Of a stretch of DNA of 64,000 nt, positions 40,515 through 50,335 are shown piece by piece. Under the pieces are notes generated by a model. That model saw only the letters and a program-made list of their open reading frames with translations. It made no database searches and was not told the DNA's origin. The position numbers and the translations under genes were made by a program. How positions within the stretch are numbered: the stretch's first letter is position 1; every line of letters begins with the position of its first letter. The stretch comes from Streptomyces sp. NBC_01481 (lineage in GTDB: Bacteria; Actinomycetota; Actinomycetes; Streptomycetales; Streptomycetaceae): the NCBI RefSeq assembly GCF_026339995.1, contig NZ_JAPEPT010000007.1:124001-188000 (forward strand), in the 5' to 3' direction.

Positions 40515-40823
40515 ATGAGCGCCGAGGACCTCGAGAAGTACGAGACCGAGATGGAGCTGAAGCTCTACCGGGAGTACCGAGACGTCGTCGGGCTGTTCAA
40601 ATATGTGATCGAGACCGAGCGTCGCTTCTACCTCACCAATGACTACGAGATGCAGGTGCACTCGGTGCAGGGCGAGGTCTTCTTCGAAGTCTCGATGGCG
40701 GACGCATGGGTCTGGGACATGTACCGACCGGCCAGGTTCGTCAAGCAGGTGCGGGTGCTCACGTTCAAGGACGTGAATATCGAAGAGCTCAACAAGAGCG
40801 ATCTGGAACTCCCGAGCGGCTGA
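40515..40823 (+). CDS. DUF2469 conserved actinobacterial protein
   Basis: A 102-residue protein almost invariant in actinobacteria. It begins MSAEDLEKYETEMELKLYRE and contains RRFYLTNDYEM and DAWVWDMYRPARFVKQVRV. No function is known to me. ATG at 40515 after AAGGGGAAC. Stands between the NUDIX gene and yraN, its usual place. Confidence 0.95.
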   Translation: MSAEDLEKYETEMELKLYREYRDVVGLFKYVIETERRFYLTNDYEMQVHSVQGEVFFEVSMADAWVWDMYRPARFVKQVRVLTFKDVNIEELNKSDLELPSG

Positions 40824-40955
40824 ACTCCCGGGTGAGTGCACTCCGTGGTGCTTGCACTCCTGGGTGACTGAGTTATCCACAATCGACGGGCTGTCCACCA
40901 AGATCCACCAGTGGACGCCCGACGCGTCACAGTCGGTGCCGGAGGTGGTGCCGAT

Positions 40956-41318
40956 ATGAACGCGACGGGGGCACTGGGGCGGTACGGCGAGGATCTGGCG
41001 GCGCGGCTGCTGGCCGAGGCCGGAATGACGGTGCTGGCGAGGAACTGGCGCTGCGGGCGGGCCGGTGAGATCGACATCGTGGCCCGGGACGGCGACACCG
41101 TGGTCGTCTGCGAGGTCAAGACCCGCAGGGCGGGCACGTTCCAGCATCCGATGGCCGCGGTCACGCCGGCGAAGGCGGAGCGGCTGAGACGACTGGCCGA
41201 GTGCTGGCTGGAGCGCACCGGGGGGCCGCCGCCCGGTGGCGTGCGCATCGACCTGGTGGGTGTGGTGCTGCCCAGGCGCGGCGCACCCACCGTCGAGCAT
41301 GCGCGGGGGGTGGCCTGA
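40956..41318 (+). CDS. YraN family (UPF0102) nuclease-like protein
   Basis: A 120-residue protein with a restriction-endonuclease-like fold. The core E...D...ExK pattern is visible in [29 protein letters not shown]. Function is unproven; the gene regularly sits next to comM and dprA. The ATG at 40956 is preceded by GGAGG. Its stop overlaps the next start by one base. Confidence 0.93.
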   Translation: MNATGALGRYGEDLAARLLAEAGMTVLARNWRCGRAGEIDIVARDGDTVVVCEVKTRRAGTFQHPMAAVTPAKAERLRRLAECWLERTGGPPPGGVRIDLVGVVLPRRGAPTVEHARGVA

Positions 41319-42934
41319 TGGGGTTCGCGCGTGCGTGTTCCGTGGCGCTGGTCGGCGTCGAGGGCGTGGTGGTCGAAGTCCAGGCGGACCTGGAGCCGGG
41401 CGTGGCAGCCTTCACGCTGGTGGGGCTGCCCGACAAGAGCCTGTCGGAGAGCCGGGACCGGGTGAGGGCAGCGGTGGTGAACTCCGGCGCGGAATGGCCG
41501 CAGAAGAAACTGACCGTAGGGCTCAGCCCGGCTTCCGTCCCCAAAGGCGGCAGCGGATTCGATCTGGCGGTGGCCTGCGCGGTGCTCGGTGCGGCGGAAC
41601 GCATCGACGCCAAGGACATCGCCGATCTGGTCATGATCGGAGAGCTTGGCCTGGACGGCCGGGTGAGACCGGTACGCGGAGTGCTGCCGGCCGTTCTCGC
41701 GGCCGCCGAGGCGGGCTACCGGCAGGTGGTCGTCCCGGAGCAGACCGCGGGGGAGGCCTCACTGGTGCCGGGGGTCTCGGTGCTGGGCGTCCGCAGTCTG
41801 CGCCAGCTCATCGCCGTACTGACCAATGAACCGGTGCCCGAGGAGGAACCGGTCCCGGAAGGCAGACCGGATCCCATGCTGGCCGGACTGATGGTGCCGG
41901 GCGCGGGGGTTGGCACGGGGCTGGCGAGGGAGCCAGGCGAAGGACCGGACCTGGCCGATGTCGCCGGGCAGCGCGCCGCACGGACGGCGCTGGAGGTCGC
42001 GGCGGCCGGCGGCCACCATCTCCTTCTGCACGGACCGCCCGGCGCGGGCAAGACCATGCTGGCCGAGCGGCTGCCCGGCTTGCTGCCGCAGCTGACCAGA
42101 CGGGAGTCCTTGGAGGTCACCGCCGTTCACTCGGTGGCGGGCATCCTGCCGCCGGGCGAGCCTTTGGTACGGACCGCTCCGTACTGCGCGCCGCACCATT
42201 CGGCGACGATGCAGTCGCTCGTCGGCGGAGGAAACGGCCTGCCGAGGCCCGGGGCGGTCTCGCTCGCCCACAGGGGCGTGCTGTTCCTCGATGAGACGCC
42301 CGAGTTTTCGGGCAAGGCGCTCGATGCCTTGAGGCAGCCGCTGGAATCCGGGCATGTGGTGGTGGCGCGGAGCGCGGGAGTGGTGCGGCTGCCGGCCCGG
42401 TTCCTGATGGTCCTGGCGGCCAATCCATGCCCGTGTGGGCGGCACACCCTGCAAGGGGCGGGCTGCGAGTGCCCGCCGTCGGTGATCCGGCGGTATCAGG
42501 CGCGGCTGTCCGGGCCCTTGCTCGACCGGGTCGATCTGCGGGTCGGGGTCGAGCCCGTCAACCGCGGAGAGCTGATGTGCCAGGGCGGCCGTGGGGAGCC
42601 GACGGCAGTCGTCGCGGCCCGGGTGGGGGAGGCCAGGGAGCGTGCCGCGGCCCGGCTGCAGGGCACGCCGTGGACGGTCAACAGCGAGGTGCCGGGGCAT
42701 GAGCTGCGTACGCGCTGGCTCGTCGCGCCCGGGGCGCTGGCCGCGGCCGAGCGGGACATGGAACGGGGACTGCTCACGGCGCGGGGGATCGACCGGGTGC
42801 TGCGGGTGGCGTGGACGATCGCGGACCTCGCGGGGCGGGACCGGCCGCAGGTCTGCGACGTCGACCTGGCCCTGGAGCTGCGTACGGGCATCGCGCGCGG
42901 TGCGCCCATGCCCGTCGGCGCGGGAGGGCCGTGA
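41318..42934 (+). CDS. YifB/ComM family AAA ATPase (Mg-chelatase-like)
   Basis: A 538-residue AAA+ protein. The N-terminal Lon-like/ChlI-N domain (PDKSLSESRDRVRAAV) is followed by the AAA core with Walker A GPPGAGKTM (about 240) and Walker B LFLDETPEF (about 328). A cysteine cluster (NPCPCGRH...CECPP) comes next, then the C-terminal Mg-chelatase domain. ComM helps branch migration during natural transformation in Gram-negatives; the role in streptomycetes is unclear. Coupled to yraN and dprA by single-base overlaps. Confidence 0.94.
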   Translation: MGFARACSVALVGVEGVVVEVQADLEPGVAAFTLVGLPDKSLSESRDRVRAAVVNSGAEWPQKKLTVGLSPASVPKGGSGFDLAVACAVLGAAERIDAKDIADLVMIGELGLDGRVRPVRGVLPAVLAAAEAGYRQVVVPEQTAGEASLVPGVSVLGVRSLRQLIAVLTNEPVPEEEPVPEGRPDPMLAGLMVPGAGVGTGLAREPGEGPDLADVAGQRAARTALEVAAAGGHHLLLHGPPGAGKTMLAERLPGLLPQLTRRESLEVTAVHSVAGILPPGEPLVRTAPYCAPHHSATMQSLVGGGNGLPRPGAVSLAHRGVLFLDETPEFSGKALDALRQPLESGHVVVARSAGVVRLPARFLMVLAANPCPCGRHTLQGAGCECPPSVIRRYQARLSGPLLDRVDLRVGVEPVNRGELMCQGGRGEPTAVVAARVGEARERAAARLQGTPWTVNSEVPGHELRTRWLVAPGALAAAERDMERGLLTARGIDRVLRVAWTIADLAGRDRPQVCDVDLALELRTGIARGAPMPVGAGGP

Positions 42935-44121
42935 TGCCGGACGCAGCGGGAGAGCGCCGGGCGGTCGCCGGGGAGCGTGAGCGGTTCGCGCGGGCCGCGC
43001 TGACGCGGGTGATCGAGCCGGGGGACGAGCATGGCGGGCGGTGGCTGCGCGAGTTCGGCGCTCAAGGGCTCATGGCGCGGCTGACCGCAGCGGAGCACGA
43101 GGAGGCAGGGCTGACCGGAGCCACGGCCAGGCGGCTCGCGGGCTACCGGATACGGGCTGCGGGGGCCGACCCCGACCGCGACTTGGCGGCGGTCGCCTCG
43201 GTCGGTGGCCGCTTCATCTGCCCGGGCGACCAGGAATGGCCGACCCAGCTCGACGACCTCCGTGACGCGAGACCGATCGGACTCTGGGTGCGGGGACGGG
43301 CCGACCTGCGGAAATGGGCACTGCGCTCGGTCGCCGTCGTCGGAGCCCGGGCCTGCACTCCGTACGGGGCGCACATGGCGGCCACCCTCGGCTCGGGGCT
43401 TGCCGAGCGCGGCTGGGTCGTGGTGTCGGGGGCGGCCTACGGGGTCGACGGCTCGGCGCACCGGGGCACACTCGCCGCGGGCGGAGCCACCGTCGCCGTA
43501 CTCGCCTGCGGGGTCGATGTCGTCTATCCGCGCGGGCATGCCGAATTGATCGGACGCATCGCCGAACAGGGGCTGGTCATCGGAGAGTTGGCGCCCGGCG
43601 ACCATCCCACGCCCAGCAGATTCGTCCTGCGCAACCGGGTCATCGCAGCCCTCACCAGGGGCACAGTGGTCATCGAGGCCGAATACCGCAGCGGTTCGCT
43701 GGTCACCGCGCGCAGCGCACAGAAGCTCGGCCGCTACACGATGGGAGTCCCGGGACCGGCCACCAGCGGGCTCTCGGCGGGCGTGCACGAACTCCTGCGC
43801 GGGGAGGGTGTGCTGGTCACCGATGCTGCCGAAGTGGCCGAGCTGGTCGGGGACATCGGTGATCTCGCCCCTGACCGGCGGGGGCCCGTGCTCCCGAGGG
43901 ATCTGCTGGATCCCGTCAGCGCGCGGGTTCTTGAGGCCATGCCGGCGCGCGGCGCGGCCGACGGTGGCCGGCTGGCGCGGGCTGCCGGGACGACGACCGA
44001 CGAGACGCTCGGCAGGCTGTACGAACTGCACTCGCTGGGGTTCGTCGAACGGCATGGAGACGGATGGCACTTGACGCGCGGCGCGATCCGCGGTTCGAAC
44101 GCGCGGCGAGGCGGTCCTTGA
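42934..44121 (+). CDS. dprA: DNA-processing protein DprA
   Basis: A 395-residue DprA/Smf. The Rossmann-like domain is intact: FICPGDQEWP, SVAVVGARACTPYG, the phosphate-binding VVSGAAYGVDGSAHRGTL, and RFVLRNRVIAALTRGTVVIEA. The C-terminal winged helix runs from about 325 (LLDPVSARVLEAMPARG). DprA loads RecA on single-stranded DNA. The ATG at 42934 overlaps the preceding stop by one base. Its presence does not prove competence, since it is conserved in streptomycetes. Confidence 0.95.
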   Translation: MPDAAGERRAVAGERERFARAALTRVIEPGDEHGGRWLREFGAQGLMARLTAAEHEEAGLTGATARRLAGYRIRAAGADPDRDLAAVASVGGRFICPGDQEWPTQLDDLRDARPIGLWVRGRADLRKWALRSVAVVGARACTPYGAHMAATLGSGLAERGWVVVSGAAYGVDGSAHRGTLAAGGATVAVLACGVDVVYPRGHAELIGRIAEQGLVIGELAPGDHPTPSRFVLRNRVIAALTRGTVVIEAEYRSGSLVTARSAQKLGRYTMGVPGPATSGLSAGVHELLRGEGVLVTDAAEVAELVGDIGDLAPDRRGPVLPRDLLDPVSARVLEAMPARGAADGGRLARAAGTTTDETLGRLYELHSLGFVERHGDGWHLTRGAIRGSNARRGGP

Positions 44122-44364
44122 CCTGGAGCATTCGGGTGAAAAGGTGATGCCGATGAGCTTTGCAGGCCTGTCGGCGACATCTGAGAGCCCGGCGCGCGCG
44201 GTGGCCGCCCCGGTTCGAAGGTGTGGGCGACAGCAGATACCCGCACAGGTTCGTTCCCTCGTCCTTCGCCCACCGCAACGCTGCAGTCACGCTACGCTCA
44301 CCAAGGTTCCGGCCCAGACGCTCGTCCCCCTCCCCCCTCACAGCAGAACGGCTCAAGGCAACGC

Positions 44365-45201
44365 ATGCCCCAGCACACCTCCGGGTCTGACCGCGCGGCA
44401 GTGCCCCCCGCTGCCCGTGGCACCGTGCGGCCCCCCGCTCCTTCGTCGCTCGACGAGTTGTGGCGGTCGTACAAGGCCACGGGTGACGAGCGGCTGCGGG
44501 AGCAGTTGATCCTGCATTACTCACCTCTGGTGAAGTACGTCGCGGGACGGGTGAGCGTGGGGCTGCCGTCCAATGTTGAACAAGCGGACTTCGTCTCCTC
44601 CGGAGTCTTCGGACTCATCGACGCCATCGAGAAGTTCGACATCGACCGGTCGATCAAGTTCGAGACGTACGCGATCACCCGCATCCGTGGCGCGATGATC
44701 GACGAACTGCGGGCCCTGGACTGGATTCCGCGCTCCGTGCGGCAGAAGGCCAGGGCCGTGGAGCGGGCCTACGGCACGCTGGAGGCGCAGCTGCGGCGTA
44801 CGCCCACGGAGTGCGAGGTCGCCGCCGAGATGGGGATCGCGGTGGACGAACTGCACGCGGTTTTCAGCCAGTTGTCGCTGGCGAACGTTGTGGCGCTGGA
44901 GGAGCTGCTGCATGTGGGCGGCGAGGGTGGCGACCGGCTCAGCCTGATGGACACCCTTGAGGACACGGCCGCCGACAACCCGGTCGAGGTGGCCGAGGAC
45001 CGGGAGTTGCGCCGGCTGCTCGCCCGCGCGATCAACACCCTGCCCGAGCGCGAGAAGACCGTCGTCACCCTCTACTACTACGAGGGCCTCACCCTCGCCG
45101 AGATCGGCAATGTCCTCGGTGTCACCGAGAGCCGCGTCAGCCAGATCCACACGAAGTCGGTCCTGCAACTGCGCGCGAAGCTGGCCGACGTCGGGCGCTG
45201 A
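44365..45201 (+). CDS. whiG: Sporulation sigma factor WhiG
   Basis: A 278-residue sigma factor of the FliA/SigD type, which in streptomycetes commits aerial hyphae to sporulation (targets include whiH and whiI). Region 2 is around 55-125 ([38 protein letters not shown]), region 3 around 130-200, and region 4 at 225-275 with [19 protein letters not shown]. The ATG at 44365 gives the known N-terminus (280 residues in S. coelicolor). It is activated when c-di-GMP releases it from RsiG, which is not encoded here. Confidence 0.95.
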   Translation: MPQHTSGSDRAAVPPAARGTVRPPAPSSLDELWRSYKATGDERLREQLILHYSPLVKYVAGRVSVGLPSNVEQADFVSSGVFGLIDAIEKFDIDRSIKFETYAITRIRGAMIDELRALDWIPRSVRQKARAVERAYGTLEAQLRRTPTECEVAAEMGIAVDELHAVFSQLSLANVVALEELLHVGGEGGDRLSLMDTLEDTAADNPVEVAEDRELRRLLARAINTLPEREKTVVTLYYYEGLTLAEIGNVLGVTESRVSQIHTKSVLQLRAKLADVGR

Positions 45202-45219
45202 CGCCGAATCCTCCCTGCC

Positions 45220-46578
45220 TCATCGGCCGGCATCCGTACAGTGGAGGCGTGCCAAGGATTCGAGCGGCCTCCGTGGCCGAGCACCGGACGATGCAGCGCG
45301 GCGCCCTGCTGGACGCCGCGCGCTCCTTGCTGTCCGAGGGCGGCACGGAGGCGCTGACCTTCCCCGCCCTCGCCGAGCGCACGGGCCTGGCCAGGTCCTC
45401 CGTCTATGAGTACTTCCGCTCTCGGGCCTCGGTCGTCGAAGAGCTGTGCGCCGTCGACTTCCCCGTCTGGGCGGCGGAGGTCGAGACCGCGATGCAGCAG
45501 GCGGACACGGCGGAGGGCAAGGTCGAGGCGTACGTACGCAAGCAGCTGGATCTCGTGGGCGACCGGCGTCACCGGGCGGTTGTCGCGATCTCCGCGAGCG
45601 AGCTGGACGCCGGGGCACGGGAGAAGATCCGTGCCGCGCACGGCGGGCTGATCGCGATGATCGTCGAGGCGCTGGGCGAGCTGGGCCAGGAGCAGCCCCG
45701 GCTGGCGGCGATGCTGCTGCAGGGTGTCGTGGACGCGGCGGTGCGCCGTATCGAGATCGGTGCCGCGGAGGACCCGGAGGCGATCGCCGACGCGGCCGTG
45801 GCGATGGCTCTGCGAGGCGTACGGGGCTGAGCCGGCGCGTGCTTGTTTCGGGCCACGAGCCTCGCGGACCCTGCCCGCGCGGGCCGGTCGCCCGGCCACG
45901 CCGCAGCGCCCACTGGGACACGGCGGCCGTGACCGCGAGCAGCACAGCGTGCAGCGCCCCGCCCGCCCCCGCGAGAACCGGCGCGCGCACCGGCGCGTGC
46001 ACCAGAGGAACATCCGCAGCAGCGGTCGACTCCAGAGCCGGGACGCCGAACACCGGCAGCAGCCGGGACGGGGGACGGCGCAGCAGCCAGGGCGGCAGCA
46101 GGGACAGCGGATCCAGATACTCCCTCCCGCGCAGCAGCCCCCAGTGCAGGCACCCCGAGGCACAGTGCGACGGCCCCGCCTCCATGGTCGCCACCACCTG
46201 GCCCGCGCTCACCTCCGCGCCCTCGGGCAGCAGCGGGCGCACCGGTTCGTAGGTCGTGCGCAGCGGCGGCTCACCCGTACCGGTGAGGGTCACGGACAGC
46301 ACGCGGCGGCCCGCGACCCGGCCCGCGAATGAGACCCGGCCGGGCGCGGCCGCCCGTACCTCTGTGCCGGGTGGCGCGGCCAGATCCACCCCGCGGTGCC
46401 CCGCCCCGTACGCCGAGGCCGGCGGCTCCCACCCGCGCGCGACGACGGGACGGGGCGGCCCCAGCGGCCAGCTCCGGCCGCGGGAATCGTCGGCCCGGGC
46501 GGGGCCAGTGCCCGCCCAGGCCAGGGAAAGCATCAGAACGAGCAGGACGAGAAGACTGCGAAACAGGGCGCGGTTCAT
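45220..46578 (-). CDS. Secreted M23-family metallopeptidase; 3' part of frame doubtful
   Basis: From the ATG at 46578 the protein has a signal peptide (residues about 5-32, FRSLLVLLVLMLSLAWA...ARA) and then a LytM/M23 domain. Zinc-ligand motifs are HRGVDLAAPPGTEV and CLHWGLLRG, close to lysostaphin-type endopeptidases that cut peptidoglycan crosslinks. Recognisable sequence stops near 45830 (about residue 250). After that the frame has no stop until 45220 and runs antisense through the whole TetR gene, so the last ~200 residues are probably not functional coding, or the natural stop has been lost. Confidence 0.72.
   Translation of the reverse strand: MNRALFRSLLVLLVLMLSLAWAGTGPARADDSRGRSWPLGPPRPVVARGWEPPASAYGAGHRGVDLAAPPGTEVRAAAPGRVSFAGRVAGRRVLSVTLTGTGEPPLRTTYEPVRPLLPEGAEVSAGQVVATMEAGPSHCASGCLHWGLLRGREYLDPLSLLPPWLLRRPPSRLLPVFGVPALESTAAADVPLVHAPVRAPVLAGAGGALHAVLLAVTAAVSQWALRRGRATGPRGQGPRGSWPETSTRRLSPVRLAEPSPRPRRRSPPGPPRHRSRYGAPPRPRHPAAASPPAGAAPGPARPAPRRSSRSARRARHGSSPVPRRPARSRRSRQPPGDAGRPRDPAACVRTPRPCPPPCPPAASRSRPPPPRRGSRRRTALRRPRPESGSTHRRRTWPGPCARRGRGRSAPPCRPRTARSARRPAGRRAASSGARPRRPLESLARLHCTDAGR
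45249..45830 (+). CDS. TetR-family transcriptional regulator
   Basis: A 193-residue TetR-type repressor. The N-terminal HTH is in AARSLLSEGGTEALTFPALAERTGLARSSVYEYFRSRA (positions about 23-60), followed by a helical ligand/dimer domain. The GTG at 45249 is supported by the fit to the family's usual distance before the HTH. It lies 47 bp after whiG, so it may be co-transcribed. The opposite strand frame of the M23 gene covers it completely; codon bias and the HTH favour this strand. Ligand and targets unknown. Confidence 0.88.
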   Translation: MPRIRAASVAEHRTMQRGALLDAARSLLSEGGTEALTFPALAERTGLARSSVYEYFRSRASVVEELCAVDFPVWAAEVETAMQQADTAEGKVEAYVRKQLDLVGDRRHRAVVAISASELDAGAREKIRAAHGGLIAMIVEALGELGQEQPRLAAMLLQGVVDAAVRRIEIGAAEDPEAIADAAVAMALRGVRG

Positions 46579-46835
46579 GGCACAGACCGTCCCGCGAATC
46601 CCGCAGCCGAGTGGATCATGGTCCCGATCTGTGGAGTACCGACCGGTTGTGGACAGCGCCGTCACCCGGCACTGCGCGGGTCCCGTACACTTCTTCTGGC
46701 GATCCGGGTCACCGGGTCGACTTCGCACGCCCCGCCACCACACCCTCTTCAGGTCGGTGGCCGCGCTCCTCGGTCCCTTGTGGCACGGCGCGTCGGGGCG
46801 TCAGGACATAACCGAGAACCCAAGGAGATACGGCC

Positions 46836-47765
46836 ATGGCCGTCGTCACGATGCGGGAGCTGCTGGAAAGCGGCGTCCACTTCGGTCACCAGACCCGTCG
46901 TTGGAACCCGAAGATGAAGCGATTCATCTTCACGGAGCGCAACGGCATCTACATCATCGACCTGCTCCAGTCGCTGTCGTACATCGACCGCGCCTACGAG
47001 TTCGTCAAGGAGACCGTCGCCCACGGCGGCTCCATCATGTTCGTCGGCACCAAGAAGCAGGCCCAGGAGGCCATCGCCGAGCAGGCGACGCGCGTTGGCA
47101 TGCCGTACGTCAACCAGCGTTGGCTGGGCGGCATGCTCACCAACTTCTCCACCGTCTACAAGCGCCTTCAGCGTCTGAAGGAGCTGGAGCAGATCGACTT
47201 CGAGGATGTGGCCGCGTCCGGCCTCACCAAGAAGGAGCTCCTGGTCCTCTCCCGCGAGAAGGCCAAGCTGGAGAAGACCCTTGGTGGTATCCGCGAGATG
47301 CAGAAGGTGCCCAGCGCCGTCTGGATCGTCGACACCAAGAAGGAGCACATCGCCGTCGGTGAGGCGCGCAAGCTCCACATCCCGGTCGTCGCGATCCTGG
47401 ACACCAACTGCGACCCGGACGAGGTCGACTACAAGATCCCGGGCAACGACGACGCCATCCGCTCCGTCACCCTGCTCACCCGCGTGATCGCCGACGCCGT
47501 CGCCGAGGGCCTCATCGCCCGTTCCGGCGTCGCCACCGGTGACTCCAAGCCGGGCGAGAAGGCCGCCGGTGAGCCGCTGGCCGAGTGGGAGCGCGACCTC
47601 CTCGAGGGCGAGAAGAAGGCTGACGACGCCGAGGCTCCGGCCGCCGCCGAGGCCGAGAAGCCGGCCGAGGCTGCTGCTGAGGCTCCGGCTGCCGAGGCTC
47701 CGGCCGCTGAGGCCGCCCCGGCCGCCGAGGCTGAGAAGCCGGCCGCGGACGCCGAGCAGGCCTGA
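46836..47765 (+). CDS. rpsB: 30S ribosomal protein S2
   Basis: A 309-residue S2. The N-terminus [33 protein letters not shown] and [19 protein letters not shown] are family hallmarks. The final ~70 residues are A/E/P repeats, typical of actinobacterial S2 and absent from E. coli. The ATG at 46836 has AAGGAGA upstream. First gene of rpsB-tsf. Confidence 0.98.
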   Translation: MAVVTMRELLESGVHFGHQTRRWNPKMKRFIFTERNGIYIIDLLQSLSYIDRAYEFVKETVAHGGSIMFVGTKKQAQEAIAEQATRVGMPYVNQRWLGGMLTNFSTVYKRLQRLKELEQIDFEDVAASGLTKKELLVLSREKAKLEKTLGGIREMQKVPSAVWIVDTKKEHIAVGEARKLHIPVVAILDTNCDPDEVDYKIPGNDDAIRSVTLLTRVIADAVAEGLIARSGVATGDSKPGEKAAGEPLAEWERDLLEGEKKADDAEAPAAAEAEKPAEAAAEAPAAEAPAAEAAPAAEAEKPAADAEQA

Positions 47766-47787
47766 CCACACAGGTTCGGTAGTTGAC

Positions 47788-47822
47788 GGCGGGGGACGGT
47801 GCCACAAGCGCCGGCCCCCGCC
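47788..47822 (+). terminator. Hairpin between rpsB and tsf (attenuator candidate)
   Basis: GGCGGGGGACGG pairs with CCGGCCCCCGCC with one mismatch around an 11-base loop. No T-run follows, so it may lower rather than end transcription into tsf, as is known for this operon in other bacteria. Confidence 0.6.
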
Positions 47823-47871
47823 GCTCACCCGTAGATCTTCGACTTTCGACTTTCGAGAGAGATTCAAGGAC

Positions 47872-48708
47872 ATGGCGAACTACACCGCCGCTGACGTCAA
47901 GAAGCTCCGCGAGCTCACCGGCGCCGGCATGATGGACTGCAAGAAGGCCCTGGACGAGGCCGAGGGCAACGTCGACAAGGCCGTCGAGGCCCTGCGCATC
48001 AAGGGCCAGAAGGGCGTCGCCAAGCGCGAGGGCCGCTCTGCCGAGAACGGTGCCGTCGTCTCCCTGATCGCCGACGACAACACCTCCGGTGTCCTCGTCG
48101 AGCTGAAGTGCGAGACGGACTTCGTCGCCAAGGGTGAGAAGTTCCAGGCCGTCGCCAACGCCCTGGCCGTCCACGTCGCCGCGACCTCTCCGGCCGACCT
48201 CGACGCGCTGCTCGCCTCCGAAATCGAGGCCGGCAAGACAGTCCAGGCGTTCGTCGACGAGGCCAACGCCAACCTCGGCGAGAAGATCGTCCTCGACCGC
48301 TTCGCGCAGTTCTCCGGTGCCTACGTCACGGCGTACATGCACCGCACCATGCCTGACCTCCCGCCCCAGATCGGTGTCCTTGTCGAGCTCGACAAGGCGA
48401 ACGCCGAGGTCGCCAAGGGCGTCGCGCAGCACATCGCCGCCTTCGCGCCGAAGTACCTCTCCCGCGAGGACGTCCCGGCGGAGGTCGTCGAGACCGAGCG
48501 CCGCGTCGCCGAGGAGACCACCCGCGCCGAGGGCAAGCCCGAGGCCGCCCTCCCGAAGATCGTCGAGGGTCGGGTCAACGGCTTCTTCAAGGAGGCCACC
48601 CTCCTTGGCCAGCCCTACGCGCTCGACAACAAGAAGTCCGTCCAGAAGGTTCTGGACGAGGCCGGTGTCACGCTGAAGCGCTTCTCGCGCATCAAGGTCG
48701 GCATCTGA
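47872..48708 (+). CDS. tsf: Elongation factor Ts
   Basis: A 278-residue nucleotide exchange factor for EF-Tu. The N-terminal UBA-like domain is [20 protein letters not shown], followed by the signature [15 protein letters not shown]. The full core domain is present. The ATG at 47872 follows AAGGA. Normal length for actinobacteria. Confidence 0.98.
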   Translation: MANYTAADVKKLRELTGAGMMDCKKALDEAEGNVDKAVEALRIKGQKGVAKREGRSAENGAVVSLIADDNTSGVLVELKCETDFVAKGEKFQAVANALAVHVAATSPADLDALLASEIEAGKTVQAFVDEANANLGEKIVLDRFAQFSGAYVTAYMHRTMPDLPPQIGVLVELDKANAEVAKGVAQHIAAFAPKYLSREDVPAEVVETERRVAEETTRAEGKPEAALPKIVEGRVNGFFKEATLLGQPYALDNKKSVQKVLDEAGVTLKRFSRIKVGI

Positions 48709-48797
48709 CCCGTTAAGCGATCGACACGGGAGCCCGCTAGGGTTTCTTACGCAGTCGCCGGTCGCGCTCGCGCCGGACGACCGCAGATCTGACGAGG

Positions 48798-48841
48798 AGG
48801 CCATTGCCGACAGGGACACCAGAACCCCAAGGCAATGGCCT
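48798..48841 (+). terminator. Terminator/attenuator between tsf and pyrH
   Basis: AGGCCATTGCC (48798-48808) is perfectly complementary to GGCAATGGCCT (48831-48841), with a 22-base loop, followed by TCTTCG. It ends 28 bp before the pyrH start. Confidence 0.7.
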
Positions 48842-48868
48842 TCTTCGTATGTGCACGAGGAGATCTCC

Positions 48869-49651
48869 ATGAACAAGGGCGCGGACGCCAACCAGGCAGC
48901 CGACGACAAGAGCGACCACGACGTCAACAAGGCCGGGCGCTTCATGCTGAAGCTGTCCGGTGAGGCCTTCGCCGGCGGCGGCGGACTCGGCGTCGACCCC
49001 GACGTCGTACACGCCATCGCGCGTGAGATCGCCGCGGTCGTCCGCGACGGTGCGCAGATCGCGGTCGTCATCGGTGGCGGCAACTTCTTCCGCGGGGCCG
49101 AGCTGCAGCAGCGCGGCATGGACCGGGCCCGCTCCGACTACATGGGCATGCTCGGCACGGTGATGAACTGCCTCGCCCTCCAGGACTTCCTGGAGAAGGA
49201 GGGCATCGACTCCCGTGTCCAGACCGCCATCACCATGGGGCAGGTCGCGGAGCCGTACATCCCGCTGCGCGCCGTGCGCCACCTGGAGAAGGGGCGCGTG
49301 GTCATCTTCGGCGCCGGTATGGGTATGCCGTACTTCTCCACCGACACCACCGCCGCGCAGCGCGCCCTGGAGATCGACGCCGAAGCCCTGCTGATGGGCA
49401 AGAACGGCGTCGACGGGGTCTACGACTCCGACCCCAAGACCAACCCCGACGCGGTGAAGTTCGACGCGTTGGAGTACGGCGAGGTGCTCTCCCGCAACCT
49501 CAAGGTCGCCGACGCCACGGCCATCACTCTCTGCCGCGACAACGCCCTTCCGATCCTTGTCTTCGAACTGCTCGCTGAAGGCAATATCGCTCGGGCCGTC
49601 AAGGGTGAGAAGATCGGCACGCTCGTGAGCGACCAGGGCACCAGGGCCTGA
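48869..49651 (+). CDS. pyrH: UMP kinase
   Basis: A 260-residue bacterial UMP kinase (amino-acid kinase fold). Motifs are [13 protein letters not shown] near 30, [11 protein letters not shown], and [20 protein letters not shown]. The ATG at 48869 is chosen because GAGGAG is 6 bases upstream; it leaves a ~25-residue charged N-terminal tail common in streptomycetes. UMP kinase is usually inhibited by UTP. First gene of pyrH-frr-cdsA. Confidence 0.97.
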   Translation: MNKGADANQAADDKSDHDVNKAGRFMLKLSGEAFAGGGGLGVDPDVVHAIAREIAAVVRDGAQIAVVIGGGNFFRGAELQQRGMDRARSDYMGMLGTVMNCLALQDFLEKEGIDSRVQTAITMGQVAEPYIPLRAVRHLEKGRVVIFGAGMGMPYFSTDTTAAQRALEIDAEALLMGKNGVDGVYDSDPKTNPDAVKFDALEYGEVLSRNLKVADATAITLCRDNALPILVFELLAEGNIARAVKGEKIGTLVSDQGTRA

Positions 49652-49777
49652 CCCCGGGCTTCCCTTGAGGGATGGACAAAGTCCTGCCGGTCGGACACCG
49701 TGCAGGGAAAAGACGCGACGCAGGTTCCGCCGGCCCAGTCGAACGCCGGGCCTACTCAAGACACGCAGGAGCAAGTG

Positions 49778-50335
49778 GTGATCGAAGAGACCCTCCTCGA
49801 GGCCGAGGAGAAGATGGAGAAGGCCGTCCTGGTCGCCAAGGATGACTTCGCCGCGATCCGCACCGGACGTGCGCACCCGGCGATGTTCAACAAGATCGTG
49901 GCGGACTACTACGGTGCGTTGACCCCGATCAACCAGCTGGCCTCGTTCTCGGTTCCCGAGGCGCGGATGGCCGTGGTGACCCCGTTCGACAAGAGCGCGC
50001 TGCGCAATATCGAGCAGGCCATCCGCGACTCCGACCTCGGCGTCAACCCGAGCAACGACGGCAACATCATCCGGGTGGTGTTCCCGGAGCTGACGCAGGA
50101 CCGCCGCAAGGAGTTCATCAAGGTCGCCAAGACCAAGGCCGAGGACTCCAAGATCTCGATCCGTTCCGTGCGCCGCAAGGCCAAGGAGACGATCGACAAG
50201 TTCATCAAGGACGGCGAGGTCGGCGAGGACGAGGGCCGCCGTGCGGAGAAGGAGCTCGACGACACCACCGCGAAGTACGTCACGCAGGTGGACGAGCTGC
50301 TCAAGCACAAGGAAGCCGAGCTGCTCGAGGTCTGA
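49778..50335 (+). CDS. frr: Ribosome recycling factor
   Basis: A 185-residue RRF, the exact usual length when translated from the GTG at 49778, which has AGGAG (49767-49771) at proper spacing. Recognisable segments are [35 protein letters not shown] and [14 protein letters not shown]. It splits post-termination ribosomes with EF-G. Stop overlaps the cdsA start (TGATG). Confidence 0.97.
   Translation: MIEETLLEAEEKMEKAVLVAKDDFAAIRTGRAHPAMFNKIVADYYGALTPINQLASFSVPEARMAVVTPFDKSALRNIEQAIRDSDLGVNPSNDGNIIRVVFPELTQDRRKEFIKVAKTKAEDSKISIRSVRRKAKETIDKFIKDGEVGEDEGRRAEKELDDTTAKYVTQVDELLKHKEAELLEV

Noticed and set aside
45220-45830. C-terminal extension of the M23 peptidase as a true domain
   Set aside because: No recognisable fold and fully antisense to a well-supported TetR gene; kept in the gene coordinates only because no stop is present.
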